From positions 62,001 to 126,000 of the forward strand of contig JAZUMK010000013.1 of the NCBI GenBank assembly GCA_045603585.1: 64,000 nucleotides of DNA. The letters run 5' to 3'. Positions 25,077-33,539 of this stretch are shown here, one piece after another (position 1 is the first letter of the stretch; every line of letters begins with the position of its first letter). The DNA comes from SFEL01 sp045603585 (lineage in GTDB: Bacteria; Bacillota; Clostridia; Christensenellales; CAG-138). The notes under the pieces were generated by a model. It was given only the letters and a program-made list of their open reading frames with translations, was not told the DNA's origin and did not search any database. A program made the position numbers and the translations under genes.

Positions 25077-25963
25077 CTTCCCACGGATGTACGCTGTGTC
25101 CGCGCAAATGCAATGCGGATAGAATAAATAATATGGGCGCCTGCAATGCGCCCATATTGCCGTATATTGCAAAGGCATCTCTGCATATGTGGGAGGAGCC
25201 GTTTATCAGCGGAGAGCAGGGTTCCGGTACAATATTTTTCTGCGGATGCAATTTAAAATGTGTTTTTTGCCAGAATCACGACATAAGCAACGGTCAGATC
25301 GGCAGCGTTGCGGATCCGAAGGCCCTTGCGGGTATTATGCTGCGCCTGCAGGATAAAGGCGCCCATAATATTAATCTGGTTTCGCCCGCGCCCTTTGTGC
25401 CAGTGATAGCTGAGGCTGTTGCCGAGGCAAAAAAACAGGGCTTATCCCTGCCCATAGTGTACAATACCAATGCTTATGAAAACGTGGATACACTTAAATG
25501 CCTTGAAGGCCTGGTGGATATTTACCTGCCCGATTTAAAATACGTTGACAGCGCCATTTCCCGCAAGTATTCAGGCGCGGCAGATTACTTTGAGCATGCA
25601 TCCGGTGCCATTGATGAGATGTACCGGCAGAAGGGATTGCTGGCTTTGGATGATAACGGCATGGCGAAAAGCGGCATGGTGATTCGTCATCTTGTGCTGC
25701 CGGGTTCAGTGGATGAAACAAGACGGGTATTGGATTATATTGCCGGGCATTTTCCAAAGGAAATAAACATTTCTTTAATGAGCCAGTACGTTCCCTTTCA
25801 CCTTGCCGAAAAGTATCCTCCGCTGGATCGTCCGTTGCTCAAAAGAGAGTATAAAAGGGCGGTGGAGTATGGGTTTTCTCTTGGGCTGGAAAACATTCTC
25901 ACACAGGAAATGAGCTCTGCAACAGCTGCCTATACTCCGGTATTCGACGGAAAATGCGACTAA
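25073..25963 (+). CDS. Radical SAM protein, PflX-like
   Basis: 296 residues of the COG1313/PflX type, related to pyruvate formate-lyase activating enzymes. The cluster motif 'CGCNLKCVFCQNHDIS' (CxxxCxxC) lies at about 61-72, preceded by an extra Cys-rich 'CTLCPRKCNADR' segment that may hold another cluster. 'YLPDLKYVD' is characteristic. The target protein is unknown. The ATGA overlap with the kinase gene suggests co-expression. Confidence 0.85.
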   Translation: MTSHGCTLCPRKCNADRINNMGACNAPILPYIAKASLHMWEEPFISGEQGSGTIFFCGCNLKCVFCQNHDISNGQIGSVADPKALAGIMLRLQDKGAHNINLVSPAPFVPVIAEAVAEAKKQGLSLPIVYNTNAYENVDTLKCLEGLVDIYLPDLKYVDSAISRKYSGAADYFEHASGAIDEMYRQKGLLALDDNGMAKSGMVIRHLVLPGSVDETRRVLDYIAGHFPKEINISLMSQYVPFHLAEKYPPLDRPLLKREYKRAVEYGFSLGLENILTQEMSSATAAYTPVFDGKCD

Positions 25964-26032
25964 ATTGTAAACAGTTGATTATTTGTTAAAAAAGATAAAA
26001 ATTGTGTTGCATAATACAATATCTGGTGCTAC

Positions 26033-26216
26033 TATAATAATATAAAGCGAATATATCGAGCTGTCCGGGATTAACAAGCATTCTTCATTGTTTTTCCTCC
26101 AAAAATAAACCGAACTTTTATCGTTATTTCGCTTGTGCTGGGGGCATCTGCACAAAGCGATTTTCCGGACAGTATATTTGCTGGGAGCTCTGATATTATC
26201 AGGGCTCCTTTTTTGC
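26033..26216 (+). ncRNA. Candidate structured RNA with own promoter and intrinsic terminator (6S-like or leader element)
   Basis: TATAAT (26033-26038) predicts a start at about 26045. AGCGAATATA (26046-26055) pairs fully with TATATTTGCT (26173-26182), and CTGTCCGG (26061-26068) pairs with CCGGACAG (26165-26172), giving an 18-bp closing stem with a five-base bulge. Inside are a large AU-rich loop and a hairpin, CGCTTGTGC with GCACAAAGCG (26130-26159). A 12-bp terminator stem at 26184-26208 with TTTTTT follows. Size and shape recall 6S RNA, but no conserved 6S sequence was recognised; a cis leader of the next gene is equally possible. Confidence 0.55.
26184..26216 (+). terminator. Strong intrinsic terminator
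   Basis: GGAGCTCTGATA and TATCAGGGCTCC form a 12-bp stem (one G-U pair), followed by TTTTTTG. It ends the candidate RNA, 40 bases before the next start codon. Confidence 0.85.
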
Positions 26217-26256
26217 GCTCATGGGGCATAGGAATAATATGGAGGATTCTTTGCCT

Positions 26257-27339
26257 ATGAACAAAAAACAGGTTATTCTGTCCCTTATTATGACGGCGTT
26301 GATTTCAGCTTTCATGATAGTTTCACCCCGCTATATTGCAATGTCCCGCACCCCACTTACCCAGCATCGTGAAAATACTGTTTCCGAAGGATATCAGGGA
26401 ATAATAACGGTTTGGCATATTGTGGGATTTAAACCGTATCAGGGAAGTCTCGGCACATGGATGAGCAATGCCGCCGCGCAGCTGGAAAAATATCACCGCG
26501 GGGTTTATTTGCAGGTGGACAGCATCGATATGGAAGAGTATGAAGCCCGCATTGCAAGGGGAGAGCAACCGGACGTATTCTCTTTTCCTCTGGGCTGTAT
26601 GTATGCGGAGCAGCTGTGTGAATTGGAGCTTGAGCTGCCGGAATTGAAGGGAAATACGAAAGAGGCCGGATACCGCGAGGGCAGGCTGTATGCTGTTCCT
26701 TATACGGCGTCCGGATATCTGTTGCTGCACAATCAGAGACTTATGCAGGAGCAGGGAACAGATGCGCAAGGTATGACGGAGATGCTGAAAAGCGGAGCAG
26801 TTCCCGCTGCAGGCGACCCGGTGCAGGCTTGTATTTTCGGCGTTATGGGCGAAATGCTTGTACAGGAGGATTTTATTGAAGAAAGGGCGGTTTCTGCCTT
26901 TGTGGATGTACGGGCAGCGGGCGACCTTGAGCGAAAGGTGCAAAGCGGAAAAGGATTTCCCTTTGAAGTGCTGCCTTGCGGAAATTATACTGACCTTGTG
27001 CAGCTGATCGGAGCAAATGCAAATATTAAGCCTGAAAAGCTGCCGTATGTATACGAACTGATTGAGCTATGCCTGAATACAGATGAACAGCAGCAGCTTG
27101 CAGAGATAGGCTTAATGCCACTATTGGCGGAGATGCAGACAGAAAAAATGGATACAGAGGCAATAAACATGCTTTTTGAGGAGCTTGAAAATATAGCCGT
27201 ACCAAATAGTTTCTTATACAAAACATATAGAGAACAGCTGAGGATAAGCGCTGCGGAAGCGATGCGTGGAAGCGTCAGCGCAAAAAAGGATATGGAATTA
27301 CGCCTCAGAGAACTTGTAAGAGGAGCGGTAATAAAGTAA
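26257..27339 (+). CDS. Membrane-anchored extracellular solute-binding-like protein (orphan)
   Basis: 360 residues: an N-terminal hydrophobic segment (about 5-25, no lipobox Cys) and a domain resembling family 1 extracellular solute-binding proteins ('IITVWHIVGFKPYQGSLGTWMSNAAAQLEKYH', 'RGEQPDVFSFPLG', 'RLYAVPYTASGYLLLHN'). These bind sugars or oligosaccharides for ABC uptake. No permease or ATPase gene is nearby, so it may act as a sensor or with a transporter encoded elsewhere. ATG 26257 is chosen; GGAGG lies 11 bases upstream. The candidate RNA lies directly before it. Confidence 0.6.
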   Translation: MNKKQVILSLIMTALISAFMIVSPRYIAMSRTPLTQHRENTVSEGYQGIITVWHIVGFKPYQGSLGTWMSNAAAQLEKYHRGVYLQVDSIDMEEYEARIARGEQPDVFSFPLGCMYAEQLCELELELPELKGNTKEAGYREGRLYAVPYTASGYLLLHNQRLMQEQGTDAQGMTEMLKSGAVPAAGDPVQACIFGVMGEMLVQEDFIEERAVSAFVDVRAAGDLERKVQSGKGFPFEVLPCGNYTDLVQLIGANANIKPEKLPYVYELIELCLNTDEQQQLAEIGLMPLLAEMQTEKMDTEAINMLFEELENIAVPNSFLYKTYREQLRISAAEAMRGSVSAKKDMELRLRELVRGAVIK

Positions 27340-27370
27340 AATAATCATAAGTATACACATGGGAGGAACC

Positions 27371-28285
27371 ATGAAACACGCACTGGAACTTTGCGCCCGC
27401 AGGCTTGAAGGGTGCAAGCTTATAGAAAACGCACCTATGAAGAACTACACTTCCTTCAGAATAGGCGGACCTGCTGATTTGCTGTTTATGCCCCGCAATC
27501 GCCAAGAACTGCTGATGGGGTTTGAAGCGGCAAAGGAAGCAGGACTTCCCCTGGTTGTAATGGGAAACGGAAGCAATATGCTGATAAGCGATCAGGGCAT
27601 CGATGGCCTTGTTATTCGCATTGGTACGGATTTTTCCGGTATTGAATATGACGGATGCATTCAGAAGGTGCTTTCGGGTACCCTTATGTGCCTTGCGGCA
27701 AATGATTCGCTGGACAATGGCCTTATGGGGCTTGAATGGGCTACAGGCATACCCGGTACGGTTGGCGGCGCTGTTGCAATGAATGCAGGCGCATACGGCG
27801 GCGAGATAAAGCAGGTGCTGAGCAAGGTAGAATGCCTTGTGGATGGCCAGATACAGCAAATTATACCCTCTGATGAAGATATGGCATACAGATACAGCAA
27901 ATTCTGCGCACCGGATGTAATCGTACTTTCAGCAGAATTCAGCCTTTTGCCTGATGATGGCGGCGCAAAGGAAAGGGCAAAGGGATATTGTGAGAGCAGA
28001 TGCACAAAGCAGCCTCTGTCCTATCCCAGCGCAGGCAGTACGTTTAAGCGCCCTAAGGGACACTTTGCAGGCGCACTTATCGAGCAGGCGGGCCTAAAGG
28101 GGCTCAGTGTCGGCGGCGCACAGGTAAGCACATTGCACGCAGGCTTTGTGATCAATACAGGCGGAGCTACCTGTGATGATGTTTGTACCCTTATGAAAAA
28201 GGTGCAGGACGAGGTATACGGCCGCTTTGGAGTAATGCTGGAGCCTGAAGTAAAAATCATTGGACGAGACGTATGCAGCTTATAA
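27371..28285 (+). CDS. murB: UDP-N-acetylenolpyruvoylglucosamine reductase
   Basis: An FAD enzyme that makes UDP-N-acetylmuramate, the second committed step of peptidoglycan precursor synthesis. 304 residues of the type II MurB form. 'KNYTSFRIGGPADLL', 'GNGSNMLISDQG', 'MNAGAYGGEI', 'AGSTFKRP' (proton-donor Ser) and 'HAGFVINTGGAT' are the family blocks. ATG 27371 is behind GGGAGG. The frame overlaps the rapZ start by 13 bases, the standard murB-rapZ linkage of Clostridia. Confidence 0.97.
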   Translation: MKHALELCARRLEGCKLIENAPMKNYTSFRIGGPADLLFMPRNRQELLMGFEAAKEAGLPLVVMGNGSNMLISDQGIDGLVIRIGTDFSGIEYDGCIQKVLSGTLMCLAANDSLDNGLMGLEWATGIPGTVGGAVAMNAGAYGGEIKQVLSKVECLVDGQIQQIIPSDEDMAYRYSKFCAPDVIVLSAEFSLLPDDGGAKERAKGYCESRCTKQPLSYPSAGSTFKRPKGHFAGALIEQAGLKGLSVGGAQVSTLHAGFVINTGGATCDDVCTLMKKVQDEVYGRFGVMLEPEVKIIGRDVCSL

Positions 28286-29151
28286 TTCTATCCGGCATGT
28301 CAGGGGCCGGCAAAACCCAGGCGCTGAAAAAATTCGAAGATACCGGATACTTTTGCGTGGATAATCTGCCCAGCGAAATGTGCCGCGGCTTTGTTGAGCT
28401 GTGCAGCAGGGCAATGCCACCTGTGGAAAAGGCTGCAGTTGTAATAGACAGCAGAGAAACTTTGCTGAACAGCAATCCCAACAGGGCTCTCAGGGAACTG
28501 GAAGAAGCGGGGCTGGATTACAGCATAGTTTTCTTGGATTGCCGCGATCAGATGCTGGAACGCAGATACAATGAAACTCGCAGGCGGCATCCGCTTTCGG
28601 AAGATGTGCGAACGGGTATTCAGCTGGAACGGGAAAAGCTGGCAAGCCTAAGGGACAGAGCCAGCGTAATAATCGATACCACAGATATGCGCCCTCTGGA
28701 GCTTGGTGCGGCCCTTGAAAGAGAGCTCGGCCTCTGCGGATCAGATTTCAATCTCAGCATAATGAGCTTCGGATATAAGCGGGGCGTGCCCTTTGAAGCG
28801 GATATAGTGATGGACATGCGTTTTTCCCGCAATCCTTTCTACGATAAAGAACTTCGGGGGCTTTGCGGCAAGGATAAGGCCGTATATGACTATGTGATGG
28901 CGGATGCTTCCGTGACATATCTGATGGACAGTATGGAAAGCATGCTGAATATGCTGATTCCTAAGTTTATTGAGCAGGACAAGCGTCGCCTGGTGGTTGC
29001 CTTCGGATGCACCGGAGGACGGCACCGCTCAGTTTGTGCAGCCGAGGAGCTGAACAGGCGCATGAAGGATAAATACCACACCACCCTTGCCCACAGGGAT
29101 CTGGTTACCGAGGGCAGCGATATTCAGGAGAGAACCGGCGAAAGGAGCTGA
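28273..29151 (+). CDS. rapZ: RapZ/YvcJ-family nucleotide-binding protein
   Basis: 292 residues with Walker A 'GMSGAGKT' (residues 8-15), a 'DTTD' motif near residue 137, and the C-terminal domain ending in 'GCTGGRHRSV'. In E. coli RapZ senses amino-sugar status and delivers sRNA to RNase E; in Firmicutes YvcJ is a GTP/ATP-binding protein affecting competence. Start ATG 28273 lies inside the murB end. whiA starts five bases after its stop; yvcK, which usually sits between them, is absent. Confidence 0.95.
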   Translation: MQLIILSGMSGAGKTQALKKFEDTGYFCVDNLPSEMCRGFVELCSRAMPPVEKAAVVIDSRETLLNSNPNRALRELEEAGLDYSIVFLDCRDQMLERRYNETRRRHPLSEDVRTGIQLEREKLASLRDRASVIIDTTDMRPLELGAALERELGLCGSDFNLSIMSFGYKRGVPFEADIVMDMRFSRNPFYDKELRGLCGKDKAVYDYVMADASVTYLMDSMESMLNMLIPKFIEQDKRRLVVAFGCTGGRHRSVCAAEELNRRMKDKYHTTLAHRDLVTEGSDIQERTGERS

Positions 29152-29156
29152 AATAT

Positions 29157-30104
29157 TTGTCCTTTTCATCCATAACCAAGGACGAACTGGTAAACAGCTG
29201 CAGGCTGACAAATACAGAAGAAAAACGTTCCCTTTTATGCGGCGTTACCCACGCGGCCGGTTCCATGACCCTTGGCCGGGGCGGGGTAGGGCTTAAATAC
29301 GTTACAGAAAACAGCAACGTGGCAGCGCTCACAGCAAAGCTTGCCAAGGAGCTTTATTCTGCATCCGCTGTGGTTTCCATCAGCGAGAAGGAAAGGCTTA
29401 ATGCGGTCAATACCGTTGTAAGTCTTTCGGGCGAAGGCGTAATGGATCTGCTTCGGGATGCAGGCTATGCAGTGGAAGGGGACGAGGAGCTGGAACTGGG
29501 CCATATACCTTCCAAGCTTACGGATAACGCGGAAAAAGCAAGGTGTTTTCTTAGAGGTGTGTTTCTTGGGGCAGGCTCTGTAAATGACCCCAATAAGGGC
29601 TATCACCTTGAACTGGTATGCAAATACGAGCGCTTTGCCCTTGAACTTTGCGAAATTATGGCGGGTCTTGGCATAACGGCGAAGTATTTTCCGAGAAAAA
29701 CCAGCTATATAGTTTATATAAAGGACGGAGAGATGGTATCGGATTTCATTACTCTTATCGGAGCTATGAACAGCACCATCGCCTTTGAGGATGCCAGAGT
29801 TCTGCGCAGCGTAAACAACTATATCAACCGTCAGCAAAACTTTGAGGATGCCAATATGAACAAGGCTGCCGCCGCGGCGGCTCAGCAGTTGCTGGATATA
29901 GAGACCATACGAGTGAGCCGCGGTTTGGAAAGCCTGCCGCCTAAGCTTCGAGAAGCGGCAGAGATACGAATAAACAATCCGGAATCTACCTTGGCTGAGA
30001 TCGCGGAGCTTGCAGGCATAAGCAAATCCGGCTTTAATCACAGGCTGGCCAAGCTGTCTGTTCTGGCGCAGGAAATTAAGGATCAGGACGGGGGTAATCT
30101 ATAA
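29157..30104 (+). CDS. whiA: WhiA-family DNA-binding protein
   Basis: 315 residues: an N-terminal LAGLIDADG-like domain ('LLCGVTHAAGSMTLGRGG' and 'CFLRGVFLGAGSVNDPNKGYHLEL') and a C-terminal helix-turn-helix ('TLAEIAELAGISKSGFNHRLAKL'). It controls cell division and, in Bacillus, chromosome segregation and Z-ring assembly. TTG 29157 is behind AAAGGAG with nine-base spacing. The dnaE start follows its TAA without a gap. Confidence 0.96.
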   Translation: MSFSSITKDELVNSCRLTNTEEKRSLLCGVTHAAGSMTLGRGGVGLKYVTENSNVAALTAKLAKELYSASAVVSISEKERLNAVNTVVSLSGEGVMDLLRDAGYAVEGDEELELGHIPSKLTDNAEKARCFLRGVFLGAGSVNDPNKGYHLELVCKYERFALELCEIMAGLGITAKYFPRKTSYIVYIKDGEMVSDFITLIGAMNSTIAFEDARVLRSVNNYINRQQNFEDANMNKAAAAAAQQLLDIETIRVSRGLESLPPKLREAAEIRINNPESTLAEIAELAGISKSGFNHRLAKLSVLAQEIKDQDGGNL

Positions 30105-33100
30105 ATGAGCGGCTTTACCCATCTGCATGTACATACCCAATACAGCTTATTGGACGGCGCTGCACGCATAAGCGACCTTGTTGCCCGTGCAAAGGAGCTG
30201 GGAATGGAAGCCCTGGCCATAACCGACCATGGGGCAATGTACGGCGTTATTGATTTTTATAAAGAATGCAAAAAGGCAGGCATAAAGCCTTTGCTTGGCA
30301 TGGAGGCGTATGTTGCTCCCAATCACCTTGAGAAGAGCGGGCTGCGGGAAAATGCCCATTTGATACTCATATCAAAAAACCTTACCGGATACAGAAACCT
30401 TATGCAGCTGTCCAGCATAGCTTTTCTGGATGGATTCTACTACAGGCCCCGCATCGATTACGAGCTGCTTGAGCAGTATTCCGAGGGGCTTATTTGTCTT
30501 TCTGCCTGCCTTGCAGGCGATATACCTCAGCTGCTGCTTGAAAGACGCTATGAGGATGCATTGGCCCTTGCCGCAAGGCTAAAGGGCATATTTGGCGATG
30601 ATTTTTATATTGAGCTGCAGGATCACGGCCTGCCGGAGCAGCGGGAGGTATTGCCCCAGCTTGCAAAGATAGCCGCGGAGCTGAATATAAAAACAGTTGC
30701 CACCAACGACGTTCATTATGTAAGAAAAGAAGACGCTGAATCGCAGGATGTACTGCTTTGCATCCAGACAAACAAAGTGGTAACCGACGAGAACCGCATG
30801 AAGATGTCTGCGGATGAGTTTTATCTTAAATCCGAAGATGAAATGCGCCTTGCATTGCCCAAATATTCCGAGGCAATTGCAAATACTGCGGAGATAGCGG
30901 ACAAATGCAGCGTGGAAATAACCTTCCATGAACAGCACCTGCCGGGATTTACTGCGCCGGATGGGCTTACCAATCTTGAATATCTTACAGAGATATGCCG
31001 CAAGGGTTTGGCCCGAAAGATGCCTGATGCATCAGACGAGGTAAAAGAGCGGCTGGAATACGAAATAAGCGTAATAAATCAGATGGGGTTTGTGGATTAC
31101 TTCCTCATCGTGTGGGACTTTGTAAACTTTGCCCATGAAAACGGCATATTTGTAGGCCCCGGCCGAGGAAGCGGCGCGGGAAGCCTTGCCGCATATTCAA
31201 TGGGCATTACGGATACCGACCCAATCAAATACGACCTTATATTCGAGCGTTTTCTTAATCCCGAACGTATATCAATGCCTGACTTTGATATCGATTTCTG
31301 TATAGAACGGCGTCAGGAAGTAATTGATTACGTTGTACATAAATACGGCGCAGACCATGTATGTCAGATAATCACATTCGGTTCCATGGCTGCCCGTTTG
31401 GCGGTGCGTGACGTTGGCCGTGCGCTGGATATGCCCTATGCGGAAGTTGACAGGATAGCCAAGCTTATTCCCAATGCGCTGGGCATGACCCTGACAAAGG
31501 CGCTGGAGCTTTCCACAGAGCTGAAGACCCTTTATGATGGGGATGAAACCGTAAAGAAGCTTATAGATCTTTCGCTTAAGCTGGAAGGCTTGCCGCGCCA
31601 TGCATCCACCCATGCAGCAGGCGTGGTTATATGCGCACAGCCCACAGTGCAGTATGTGCCTCTGCAGCGCAATGAGGATGCCATAACAACTCAGTTCCCA
31701 AAAGATACCGTGGAGGAACTGGGACTGCTTAAGATGGACTTTCTGGGCCTCAGAAACCTCACTGTAATCAGGGATGCCCTTGATTATATCCGTCAGGGCG
31801 GCGGGGAGGTGCCGGATCTTGAGCGGATGAACAACGATGATCCCGCTGTTTATAAAATGATTGCAGAAGGAGATACCGATGGTGTTTTCCAGCTGGAATC
31901 CATGGGCATGCGTCAGTTTATGATGCAGCTTAATCCCGATTGCTTTGAAGACGTTATTGCGGGCATATCCCTTTTCCGCCCCGGTCCAATGGAACAGATA
32001 CCCAGGTATATTGCCGGAAAGAATGACAGAAACAACGTTAAATATCTCCACGAAAAGCTTCGCCCGATACTTAGCAAAACCTACGGCTGCATGGTATATC
32101 AGGAGCAGGTAATGCAGATCGTTCGGGATCTTGCAGGCTATTCCTGGGGACGAAGCGACCTTGTTCGCCCCGCCATGTCCAAGAAAAAGCATGACGTTAT
32201 GGCCAAGGAGCGGGAATATTTCATTGACGGCATTGTTGAAGACGGCGTGGTAAAGGTGCCGGGCGCAGTAAGGAATGGCGTAAGCCGCGAAATCGCAAAT
32301 ACCATATTTGACGAAATGATGGATTTTGCATCCTATGCCTTCAATAAATCACATGCGGCGGCCTATGCGGTGCTTGCATACCGCACCGCATATCTTAAAA
32401 AGTATTATCCCGTGGAGTTTATGACGGCTCTTCTGAACAGCTTTATCGGCAAGGATATGGGCAAGATATCCGAATATGTCAACAGCTGCCGTCAGCATGG
32501 CATAGAGGTTTATCCACCGGATATAAATAAGAGCCAGGCAAAGTTTTCCGTGGAGAACGGCAGCATTCGCTTTGGATTTGCCGCTATAAAGAATGTCAGC
32601 GAAACCGTGACCGAGCAGATCGCAAGGGAGAGGGAACAGAACGGCCCATTCCGCGATTTTAACGATTTTCTCCGCAGGGGCGAAAGCCTGAATAAGCGCA
32701 TTGTGGAAGGCCTGATAAAGGCCGGCTGCTTTGACAGTATGGGCGTAAAGCGCTCTCAGCTGATGCTGGTATACGATCAGGCCATGACATCCGCAGGCAA
32801 CGACAGAAAGCAGCGGGCTACCGGCCAGCTTTCTCTGTTTGATATGGCTGGTGCGGATGAAATAGTGGAAGACACCGCCATACCTTTGCCTGATATTGAA
32901 GAATACGATCGAAACACTCTGCTCAATATGGAGCGTGAGGTAATGGGCATTTACATCAGCGGCCATCCATTGAGCGAATACAGCGAGGAGCTTAAGACCA
33001 TGGCATCCTGTGCGGAGCTTTCTCAGGCGGACGGAACAGGAAGGTATAAGGATAATCAAAAGATTCGTCTGGGCGGCATAATCACCTCAGTCCGAACAAA

Positions 33101-33539
33101 GCCGGTAAAGAGCGGCAACGGATTAATGGCATATGCGGTGATTGAAGACCTTACCGGCAGCGTGGAGCTTGCGGCATTCCCATCGGTATTTTCCCGCTGC
33201 GCAAGCCGGCTGATGGTGGACAGCAAGGTTGCTGTGTCCGGCAAGCTGAACATGCGTGAGGATCAAAACAATACCATTCTGGTGGATGATATAATGCCGC
33301 TGGAGAAGTCATCCTCAATGGGCAAGCTTTACCTCAGGCTGGATATGGGGGATACAAGGATTTTTGACAGGGTGAAAACAGTATTGTCGCGCTTCCCCGG
33401 AAACCTGCCTGTAATAATGGTGGATTCTGCCACAAGAAAGAGCATGCAGGCTCCCAGAGAATTGTTTATAAATCCTTCAGATGCCGTTATTGACATAATG
33501 AAGGAAATGCTTGGCGAGGAGAACGTAAAGCTGAAATGA
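30105..33539 (+). CDS. dnaE: DNA polymerase III alpha subunit
   Basis: 1144 residues of the DnaE type. The N-terminal PHP domain ('HLHVHTQYSLLDGAARI', 'AITDHGAMYG'), the catalytic palm with Asp residues in 'MPDFDIDF', the fingers, the beta-clamp-binding region, and an OB-fold ('IRLGGIITSVRTKPVKSGNGLMAYAVIEDL') near residue 985-1035 are all visible. Firmicutes also use PolC; DnaE then extends primers before hand-off. It is directly coupled to whiA and overlaps rlmD by 4 bases. Confidence 0.97.
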   Translation: MSGFTHLHVHTQYSLLDGAARISDLVARAKELGMEALAITDHGAMYGVIDFYKECKKAGIKPLLGMEAYVAPNHLEKSGLRENAHLILISKNLTGYRNLMQLSSIAFLDGFYYRPRIDYELLEQYSEGLICLSACLAGDIPQLLLERRYEDALALAARLKGIFGDDFYIELQDHGLPEQREVLPQLAKIAAELNIKTVATNDVHYVRKEDAESQDVLLCIQTNKVVTDENRMKMSADEFYLKSEDEMRLALPKYSEAIANTAEIADKCSVEITFHEQHLPGFTAPDGLTNLEYLTEICRKGLARKMPDASDEVKERLEYEISVINQMGFVDYFLIVWDFVNFAHENGIFVGPGRGSGAGSLAAYSMGITDTDPIKYDLIFERFLNPERISMPDFDIDFCIERRQEVIDYVVHKYGADHVCQIITFGSMAARLAVRDVGRALDMPYAEVDRIAKLIPNALGMTLTKALELSTELKTLYDGDETVKKLIDLSLKLEGLPRHASTHAAGVVICAQPTVQYVPLQRNEDAITTQFPKDTVEELGLLKMDFLGLRNLTVIRDALDYIRQGGGEVPDLERMNNDDPAVYKMIAEGDTDGVFQLESMGMRQFMMQLNPDCFEDVIAGISLFRPGPMEQIPRYIAGKNDRNNVKYLHEKLRPILSKTYGCMVYQEQVMQIVRDLAGYSWGRSDLVRPAMSKKKHDVMAKEREYFIDGIVEDGVVKVPGAVRNGVSREIANTIFDEMMDFASYAFNKSHAAAYAVLAYRTAYLKKYYPVEFMTALLNSFIGKDMGKISEYVNSCRQHGIEVYPPDINKSQAKFSVENGSIRFGFAAIKNVSETVTEQIAREREQNGPFRDFNDFLRRGESLNKRIVEGLIKAGCFDSMGVKRSQLMLVYDQAMTSAGNDRKQRATGQLSLFDMAGADEIVEDTAIPLPDIEEYDRNTLLNMEREVMGIYISGHPLSEYSEELKTMASCAELSQADGTGRYKDNQKIRLGGIITSVRTKPVKSGNGLMAYAVIEDLTGSVELAAFPSVFSRCASRLMVDSKVAVSGKLNMREDQNNTILVDDIMPLEKSSSMGKLYLRLDMGDTRIFDRVKTVLSRFPGNLPVIMVDSATRKSMQAPRELFINPSDAVIDIMKEMLGEENVKLK

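Noticed and set aside
26046..26182. T-box, SRP RNA or a common riboswitch
   Set aside because: No T-box sequence, SRP GNAR/GGAA core or known aptamer signature could be found by eye.
29235..30041. 268-codon minus-strand frame
   Set aside because: Antisense to whiA, no motif.
31272..32192. 306-codon minus-strand frame
   Set aside because: Antisense to dnaE in a conserved region; explained by the codon bias of dnaE.
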